The notes beneath the pieces were generated by a model. That model did no database searches. It saw only the letters and a program-made list of their open reading frames with translations, and was not told the DNA's origin. A stretch of DNA of 48,125 nt. Origin: Clostridiales bacterium UBA7285 (lineage in GTDB: Bacteria; Bacillota; Clostridia; Peptostreptococcales; Anaerovoracaceae). The stretch is from the NCBI GenBank assembly GCA_002472145.1, contig DKRJ01000006.1:1-48125 (forward strand), in the 5' to 3' direction. The position numbers were made by a program, and so were the translations under genes. The stretch's first letter is position 1. Each line of letters begins with the position of its first letter. Positions 43,284-48,125 of this stretch are shown here, piece after piece.

Positions 43284-44118
43284 CTATTCCCACATCATAG
43301 GAACATCATCATAACCCGTTGAGAACATCGTGGATAAATCGGGATCTCTGCCGATAATGCCGCCAAAACAACAGCCCCGCACGCATAGGCTCTGACAGCC
43401 ATAGCGCACCGGGCCGAAGGTCTCCGGGAGTTGCTCATCTACGACACCTAAATGATACATCCGCAGCAACTCCGAAGGCGGCGTCTGCCCATTTGGAATC
43501 TATGACGAAACTCTCTTCGTCCCGCATATCACAGTGCGACGACATCGACCCCTCGATATCCTTGTAAACTTCCTCTTTCATAGGCGCGCTCCCCAAACAT
43601 CCTCCCTGATCAAAGAGAAGAAAACTATCTCCTTTTTCATCGTCATAAAGGATTTTATCAAACGAAATGTCGGCATTACACTCTGCTATGCTCTCTTTCA
43701 GCAGTTTCTTATAGATCTCGATGACCCTGTCATCCTTACCTGCGTCAAATATCCTGATTTTCTCCATCAAATCATTGATAGATGTCACAACGCGATACAA
43801 ATAATGTTCTTTCCTGAGCGCAGACATCATCGGATTGCCGTCAGTCTGTGAAGAATCAAAAATATTACAGGCATCTTCCACGGAATCTTCTCCGACCAGA
43901 TAGATCATGATCTTATCTCGCATCTGATGATATAAGCAGGAATAGAAGACTATGGTATCTTTTCCGCAGTTATGGCAATGCAATTGAAAAGCCTTTCCGT
44001 ATTTGAATGCATCCTTCATCTCCGGATTCAGTTCTGTATTAATGCTGTGCCATATTGTAAAATCATTTTCCGCGCCGCAGAATGGGCACTTTATAGTTAC
44101 TTGTTCTTCCTGAGACAT
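43284..44118 (-). pseudogene. CpXC-domain protein gene, apparently frameshifted
   Basis: The first frame (44118-43435, 227 residues) begins with IKCPFCGAEND and has a second CHNCG pair, the zinc-binding CpXC module; the rest is helical and of unknown role. It ends oddly in SKWADAAFGVAADVSFRCRR. One base less near 43479-43482 would move to a frame that reads PPSELLRMYHLGVVDEQLPETFG and goes on to 43284, making about 278 residues. GAGGG precedes the ATG. The gene stands alone; 44119-44300 upstream shows no gene. Confidence 0.65.
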
Positions 44119-44301
44119 GTTTTCGCCCTCGATCTAAACCCCGTAATCATCACATCAGCTGCTTGCTCAACCGCTCGTATTATATTATCAGTTTTCCTCT
44201 ACCGTTATCGTATCATTGTTCCCGTGCAGATACAACATCCCCACGCGCGAGATGATAACATTTATATACAAGCGCGCCGCAGGCGGAGACTTTCACGAAT
44301 C

Positions 44302-44336
44302 AAAAAGGCCGGGCATCTGTTCTGATGCCCGGGCCT
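44302..44336 (-). terminator. Terminator of the 8-oxoguanine glycosylase operon
   Basis: GGGCATC/GATGCCC stem extended by GGCC pairing, followed by TTTTTG on the minus strand. Confidence 0.85.
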
Positions 44337-44342
44337 TCGTAG

Positions 44343-44405
44343 CTTGCGTATCTTGCGTATCTCGCGTATCTTGCGTATCTCGCGTATCTAACTGATCTCG
44401 CGTAT
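44343..44405. repeat. 9-bp tandem repeat across the 3' end of the glycosylase gene
   Basis: Five exact-register copies of CT(T/C)GCGTAT from 44343 to 44387, then a diverged copy that holds the TAG stop, then a seventh (44397-44405). On the coding strand each copy reads ATA CGC GAG or ATA CGC AAG, so the repeat stays in frame past the stop. Confidence 0.92.
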
Positions 44406-45368
44406 ATAGTAATAAAGGTACTGCTGCGCGAAGCCGCTCGCCTCGCCGTATTGCTTTTCGGCGAACGTCTGCATGCCTTTGATATCGTTTTCGTCAAAGC
44501 CGTACATATCGTGCATGACGCGCTTCATCCAGACGTCGACCGGGAAACTCCCCGTCTCGCCGAGGCCGAAAAGCCTGATGCAGTCGGCGACTTTAGACCC
44601 GACCCCGCACAGCGGCAGCAGTTCGTCGTACGTCTCAGGCAGGCCTTCCGACGCCACGCTCCGCGCTGTCTCGATGATATAGTGCGCGCGGTAGCCGAGT
44701 CTGACCGGAGCCAGATCTTCTTCACTCATGCGCGCCAGTCTCTCCGCCGACGGGATGTCGTGCATCGACAGATCGCCGAAGGCGTCCGGAGCCTCCTCCG
44801 GTCCGAGCGGATCGCCGCAGAGCGCACAGAGCCTTTCTATGCAGCCTTTAATGCGCGGGATATTGTTATTCTGAGAGATCAAAAATGAAATGATCGTCTC
44901 CCAGAGGTCCTGCTTCAGGATGTGGATGCCACCGCCCGCCTTTGTTGCGGCCCGCATCACGTCGTCCCCGTCGGAAAGCCGTTCTTTGATCGAAGCGTAG
45001 TCGCGGTCCAGATCGAAATACGAATTCCATACGGCGGCGTCGGCAGAAGGCGCGGAAGCACCGCTGTGGAACGCGCCGGATACGTAAGATCTTATCGTCA
45101 GCCGGCCTCTGTAAGGATCCGAACCGGCGGAAGAGCCCGGGCCGTCCGCCGCGCCCGAAGCCTCAGAATACCCTGAAGCCCCGGAAGATCCGGAAGTTTC
45201 GAACGTAAGCAGCACGGGCGTGTGCTCGGCTATCATCGCGTATGACGATTCGCCCGCCCGGCGGAACCTGAAGCACTGGCCGCACTCCAGCGTCTGCGCG
45301 AGGTTGAAGTCGCGCGCGTCTAACGTTATCTCGGAAACAGCGCATCGTGCGTTTATGGTTTTGCTCAT
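44388..45368 (-). CDS. ogg: 8-oxoguanine DNA glycosylase (OGG1-like, HhH-GPD)
   Basis: Removes 8-oxoguanine and cuts the abasic site. 326 residues from the ATG at 45368. TLECGQCFRFRR is the N-terminal OGG domain, SQNNNIPRIKG the family loop, and LCGVGSKVADCIRLFGLGETGSFPVDVW holds the helix-hairpin-helix with catalytic K259 and D278. Residues 57-108 include a Ser/Gly/Ala-rich stretch not typical of the family. The start overlaps the stop of the upstream gene (ATGA), so the two are coupled. A 9-bp repeat begins at the stop codon. Confidence 0.92.
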   Translation of the reverse strand: MSKTINARCAVSEITLDARDFNLAQTLECGQCFRFRRAGESSYAMIAEHTPVLLTFETSGSSGASGYSEASGAADGPGSSAGSDPYRGRLTIRSYVSGAFHSGASAPSADAAVWNSYFDLDRDYASIKERLSDGDDVMRAATKAGGGIHILKQDLWETIISFLISQNNNIPRIKGCIERLCALCGDPLGPEEAPDAFGDLSMHDIPSAERLARMSEEDLAPVRLGYRAHYIIETARSVASEGLPETYDELLPLCGVGSKVADCIRLFGLGETGSFPVDVWMKRVMHDMYGFDENDIKGMQTFAEKQYGEASGFAQQYLYYYIREIS

Positions 45369-46195
45369 ACCAGTTTCTCTACTTCCACGTTTATCTCGGT
45401 CACGTTGAATGCCGTTATCTCTTCGATGATGTGCGCCAGATGGCGGCGGTACTCTTCCACGCACGGGATGATGTCATTGCGCGCGGAGACGTCGATCAGG
45501 ACGTCGATCCTCAGATCGTCGGGCTCGCTGTTAGTCGTGCAGTCGCGGACGGCCTCTATCCCGCCGCAGCTGTCCATGGCGCAGATCGCGATATCCTTTA
45601 TGACCTTTTCGGAAATATAATACGAACCGAGATAACTGTATGTCGGCCTGACGACAGTCTTTCCGCTGCCGGCGGGTGGTTTTTTGCCGCGGTGCGCTGA
45701 TTTGATGCGGCGGCCGGAACGGAGGAACCTCACCGGGTCGAGGAAATACCCCGCAAAGTCGCGCTTAAGCTGCAGAGTCGGAACCGGGATGGTGTGCTTG
45801 CCCTCGTTCCTGCGCGACTCCCAGGCGATCTCCCTTTCCCTCTCGCTCGTCACGTCCTCTATCCTTATTTTGGTGCTTACCGGCGGGAGGCCTACGCGCT
45901 CTGCTATTTTGGCGGCCATCTCGTCAGACGTGGCCAGGATCAGGACGCTCTGGATCCCGTACTCCTCTATCGCCTGCGCGACCTCGTCCGCCTGCTGCTG
46001 GTCGACGAAAATGGCGCTCCTGATGGCGGCGAGCTTAGTCGGGTCGTGCTTTGCCGAGTGGCCGGCGAGGATCTGATCCTTATATATCAGAAGGCCGTCG
46101 TCGATGATCGCGTCTATGCCGTAGTCTAGGCAGACCTTCTGGGCCTGGAAGGACTTTCCCGTACCTGATTTTCCGGTAAGTGAATAAACTTTCAT
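45365..46195 (-). CDS. P-loop NTPase fused to an Asp23/Gls24 domain
   Basis: 276 residues. GKSGTGKS at residues 8-15 is a Walker A loop in a short kinase-like N-terminal domain; around residues 195-276 the sequence YISEKVIKDIAICAMDSCGGIEAV...VTEINVEVEKLV is an Asp23/Gls24 (DUF322) domain, usually linked with the cell envelope or alkaline stress. The middle (LRSGRRIKSAHRGKKPPAGSGK) is a basic linker. What it acts on is unknown. It is translationally coupled to the glycosylase gene by an ATGA overlap. The combination is not one I can match to a named protein. Confidence 0.8.
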   Translation of the reverse strand: MKVYSLTGKSGTGKSFQAQKVCLDYGIDAIIDDGLLIYKDQILAGHSAKHDPTKLAAIRSAIFVDQQQADEVAQAIEEYGIQSVLILATSDEMAAKIAERVGLPPVSTKIRIEDVTSEREREIAWESRRNEGKHTIPVPTLQLKRDFAGYFLDPVRFLRSGRRIKSAHRGKKPPAGSGKTVVRPTYSYLGSYYISEKVIKDIAICAMDSCGGIEAVRDCTTNSEPDDLRIDVLIDVSARNDIIPCVEEYRRHLAHIIEEITAFNVTEINVEVEKLV

Positions 46196-46217
46196 ATTCT
46201 GCTCCGTACTTTATCTC

Positions 46218-46245
46218 TTTACTTTTTCGTCTACTTTGCTATAAT
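46218..46245 (+). promoter_or_regulatory. Predicted promoter of the ferredoxin gene
   Basis: TTTACT (46218-46223), 16-base spacer, TATAAT (46240-46245), 43 bases before the ATG. Confidence 0.6.
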
Positions 46246-46288
46246 AGCACTTGCTAAGACTTATCGTTAAAAGAAGGAGGAAATCACA

Positions 46289-46459
46289 ATGGCATACAAA
46301 ATTTCTGATCAGTGCATCAGCTGCGGAGCTTGCGCGGACGGATGCCCGGTAGGAGCTATTTCCCAGGGAGATACTCAGTATCAGATCGATCCTGAGAAGT
46401 GCATCGACTGCGGCGCATGCGCCGAGGCTTGCCCTGTAGGAGCACCTAAGGCTGAGTAG
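46289..46459 (+). CDS. fdx: 2[4Fe-4S] ferredoxin, clostridial type
   Basis: A 56-residue electron carrier with two classic cluster motifs, CISCGACADGCP and CIDCGACAEACP. It is the likely partner of pyruvate:ferredoxin oxidoreductase and of hydrogenase or Rnf elsewhere. AAGGAGG is nine bases before the ATG. It is a single gene with its own promoter and terminator. Confidence 0.96.
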   Translation: MAYKISDQCISCGACADGCPVGAISQGDTQYQIDPEKCIDCGACAEACPVGAPKAE

Positions 46460-46510
46460 CGCTTTAAGCGATCTATCGGCACTGCGGATATGCATACTGA
46501 TATGTAATAA

Positions 46511-46543
46511 AATGAGGCAGCCGGCAAGGCGCCTCATTTTTAT
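46511..46543 (+). terminator. Terminator of the ferredoxin gene
   Basis: AATGAGGC/GCCTCATT stem followed by TTTATTTTT; it may also serve rex from the other side. Confidence 0.88.
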
Positions 46544-46556
46544 TTTTCTATTCGCA

Positions 46557-47375
46557 TTATTTCCCGGTTTTGCGCGGTTTCGCCGCTCTGCCCGGCTTTG
46601 CCCCTCCGGTCGGCTTTGCCGCTCCGGTCGTTTTTGACGCTCTGGCCGGCTTTGCCGCCCGCCGCGGCTGTCTTTGTTTTTCCTGCTCTTTTTCTTTCGC
46701 TTCTTCTTCCTCTTCGCCGATCTTCTTAATATCGTTCATACGGTAGGCGAGAGTGTGAAGGCTGTCGGAAAGCTGGACGAGTTCAAGCGCTACGTGCGGC
46801 GGGACCTCTATGTCCGTCCTTGCGAAACTCCAGATGCCCTTTACCCCGGCAAAACACAGCTTGTCGGCGACCTCCTGGGCCACCTCGCTGTCGACGCAGA
46901 TGATCCCTATGTCGATCTGGTTCTTTTCGACGAACTCGACGATCTCCTCGTAGTCGTGTACTTCTATGCCCTCGATCTTCTTTCCGATCAGATCCTTGCG
47001 GACCTCGAAGATACCGACCAGCTTGAAGCCGCCCTTAAGCGTCTTCGTGTATTTGATGATGGCCTGGCCGAGGTTGCCTGCGCCGAGGATGACCATCTTA
47101 TATTCACGGTCGAGCCCCAGTATCGCGTCGATCTCCTCGCGGAGCCCCTTGACACTGTAGCCGTAGCCCTGCTGTCCGAAGCCACCGAAGTTATTCAGGT
47201 CCTGTCTTATCTGCGAAGCGGTATAGCCTATGAGACTGCTGAACTCCTGGGACGAGATCTTTTCCACCCCTTTTTTCTCGAGTTCCTTCAGATAGCGCCT
47301 GTAGCGCGGCAGTCTGTTTATGACGGCGTTCGAGATCTTGTCGCCCGCGGCTTTATAGTCCTTCGTCATCGCCAT
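46557..47375 (-). CDS. rex: Redox-sensing transcriptional repressor Rex with a basic C-terminal tail
   Basis: Senses the NADH/NAD ratio and represses fermentation genes when NADH is low. Residues 1-80 form the winged helix (RLPRYRRYLKELEKKGVEKISSQEFSSLIGYTASQIRQDL), and VILGAGNLGQAIIKY near residue 95 is the Rossmann loop. The known core ends near residue 212. Here about 60 more residues follow: an acidic EEEEEAKEKEQEK stretch and then a Lys/Ala/Pro/Arg-rich repeat (AAKPxxAxK). It begins four bases after the acpP stop and lacks a strong ribosome binding site, so it is probably coupled to acpP. A second ATG lies at 47369. Confidence 0.93.
   Translation of the reverse strand: MAMTKDYKAAGDKISNAVINRLPRYRRYLKELEKKGVEKISSQEFSSLIGYTASQIRQDLNNFGGFGQQGYGYSVKGLREEIDAILGLDREYKMVILGAGNLGQAIIKYTKTLKGGFKLVGIFEVRKDLIGKKIEGIEVHDYEEIVEFVEKNQIDIGIICVDSEVAQEVADKLCFAGVKGIWSFARTDIEVPPHVALELVQLSDSLHTLAYRMNDIKKIGEEEEEAKEKEQEKQRQPRRAAKPARASKTTGAAKPTGGAKPGRAAKPRKTGK
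46563..46670 (-). repeat. Coding repeat in the Rex tail
   Basis: Degenerate units of about 7-9 residues built on AAKP/GGAKP/RAAKP. The underlying DNA (GGCTTTGCC, GGTCGGC) is also repetitive. Confidence 0.6.
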
Positions 47376-47379
47376 TTCA

Positions 47380-47610
47380 TTAAGCCGCGTGGGCCTCGAC
47401 GTACTTCACGAGGTCGGCGACGGTCTGGAACTTCTCCGCGTTCTCGTCAGGTACCTCTATGCCGTACTCTTCCTCGATCGCCATGATGATCTCAACGGCG
47501 TCAAGCGAGTCAGCCTCCAGATCCTTCATCAGGTTAGTTTCCATCGTTACCATCGACTCATCAACGCCGAGCTGCTCGACGATGATCTCTCTGATTTTTT
47601 CAAAAACCAT
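47380..47610 (-). CDS. acpP: Acyl carrier protein
   Basis: 76 residues. DLEADSLDAVEIIMAIEEEYGIEVPDE holds the serine of the DSL motif that receives 4'-phosphopantetheine for fatty acid synthesis. CGGAGGTATCCCGC precedes the ATG. First gene of a short unit with rex. Confidence 0.97.
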   Translation of the reverse strand: MVFEKIREIIVEQLGVDESMVTMETNLMKDLEADSLDAVEIIMAIEEEYGIEVPDENAEKFQTVADLVKYVEAHAA

Positions 47611-47654
47611 GCGGGATACCTCCGTGATCCTAATCTATAAAATGTACACAAACG

Positions 47655-47683
47655 ATTATAGTCAAGTAAAAGATGACTTGCAA
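47655..47683 (-). promoter_or_regulatory. Predicted sigma-A promoter of acpP-rex
   Basis: TTGCAA (47678-47683), 17-base spacer, TATAAT (47655-47660) on the minus strand. Confidence 0.6.
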
Positions 47684-47693
47684 CTGAATTTTT

Positions 47694-48125
47694 CTAAAGA
47701 AACTCGCCCCACGCGTCGTACGTCTCGGTGAGCCGTTTTTTCATCTCTTCGAGTTTCTGTCCCATCTCCGCGAGTCTGATCGGATCGGACAAAAGCTCCT
47801 GCGAGCACATCTCGGCCTCGGTCTCGGCTATCTGCTTCTCGAGCGACTCGATCGTCTGCTCCAGGCGCGTCTTCTCGCGTTCCCGACGTCTTTCCTCAGC
47901 CTCCCTGGTCTTCTTCAGCCTGCGCTCCTCCTGCGCCGAAACGGGCGCCTCGTCCGTGACTCCCGCCTCGCCTGCCTCGTTCATCTGCTTCAGATAGGCT
48001 TTGCCCGACGAAAGTTCGGCCTTCTTTTCCACGTAGTAGTCGTATTTACCGAGATATTCCTTCAGCCCGTCCTGCTCCAGTTCGAGGATCCTGTCCGGTA
48101 TCTTGGGGGTGCGGACGTTTTTCTG
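47694..48125 (-). CDS. ABC-F type ATPase, C-terminal part only
   Basis: The window cuts this gene, and the frame is open to 48125. The visible 143 residues begin with PDRILELEQDGLKEYLGKYDYYVEKK, which is the end of the second ABC domain of ABC-F proteins, followed by the charged linker and a C-terminal coiled coil (REREKTRLEQTIESLEKQIAETEAEM and LAEMGQKLEEMKKRLTETYDAWGEFL). The group includes Uup- and EttA-like translation factors; the coiled-coil tail favours a Uup/YfmR-like type. ABC motifs lie outside the window. Confidence 0.85.
   Translation of the reverse strand, partial: QKNVRTPKIPDRILELEQDGLKEYLGKYDYYVEKKAELSSGKAYLKQMNEAGEAGVTDEAPVSAQEERRLKKTREAEERRREREKTRLEQTIESLEKQIAETEAEMCSQELLSDPIRLAEMGQKLEEMKKRLTETYDAWGEFL

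Overview
The window looks like chromosomal DNA of a strictly anaerobic, amino-acid-fermenting Clostridia-type Bacillota. The main clues are a near-complete lysine fermentation cluster, a homodimer-type pyruvate:ferredoxin oxidoreductase, a clostridial 2[4Fe-4S] ferredoxin, Rex, a SCIFF peptide with its radical SAM maturase, CIRCE-controlled groESL, and consensus sigma-A promoters with strong GGAGG ribosome binding sites. GC content is moderate to high. No rRNA, tRNA, CRISPR array, prophage or insertion sequence was seen. A family near Anaerovoracaceae or Peptostreptococcales would fit, but the sequence does not prove it.

Layout. Positions 1-5.2 kb (+): dapF, a dicarboxylate/amino-acid:cation symporter, lysA and a PHP-domain phosphoesterase. 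The two lysine/DAP biosynthesis genes therefore sit close to the lysine catabolic genes. Positions 5.2-12.6 kb (-): a DUF308 membrane protein, nifJ, a two-subunit CoA transferase (atoD-atoA) and a short-chain fatty acid transporter (atoE type). Positions 12.7-20.3 kb (-): the lysine operon, transcribed kdd-kamA-kamB-kamC-kamD-kamE. Positions 20.6-23.4 kb: a sigma-54 activator whose sensor half is a degenerate copy of the Kdd enzyme, divergent from kal. Positions 23.4-28.4 kb (-): an RluB-type pseudouridine synthase, the SCIFF maturase and its 47-residue peptide, a small membrane protein and glnS. Positions 28.5-37.8 kb: a MATE exporter, a cell-surface protein, the CCA-adding enzyme, a GPH-type transporter, two frameshifted small genes, a candidate small RNA and a PcrA/UvrD helicase. 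Positions 37.9-43.2 kb: groEL/groES, upp, DUF523 and a uracil permease behind a PyrR-type attenuator. Positions 43.3-48.1 kb: a frameshifted CpXC gene, an 8-oxoguanine glycosylase, a P-loop/Asp23 fusion, ferredoxin, rex, acpP and the 3' end of an ABC-F ATPase.

How the genes work together. KamA moves the alpha-amino group of lysine to carbon 3, and KamDE (B12/PLP, kept active by KamBC) moves the epsilon-amino group to carbon 5. Kdd deaminates the product to 3-keto-5-aminohexanoate. A cleavage enzyme (Kce), which is not in this window, would give 3-aminobutyryl-CoA and acetoacetate. Kal removes ammonia to give crotonyl-CoA, and AtoDA exchanges CoA between butyryl-CoA and acetoacetate. NifJ and ferredoxin supply reduced ferredoxin, and Rex probably reads the NADH balance.

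The most interesting element is the regulator. It carries a dead-looking Kdd domain fused to a sigma-54 AAA+ module, lies between the kdd operon and kal, and is flanked on both sides by GTTCAC/GTGAAC half-sites. A textbook -24/-12 promoter lies in front of kal. This suggests an activator that senses a lysine-fermentation intermediate through a captured pathway enzyme. Several single-base frameshifts in small genes, and short tandem repeats at gene ends, also deserve checking.
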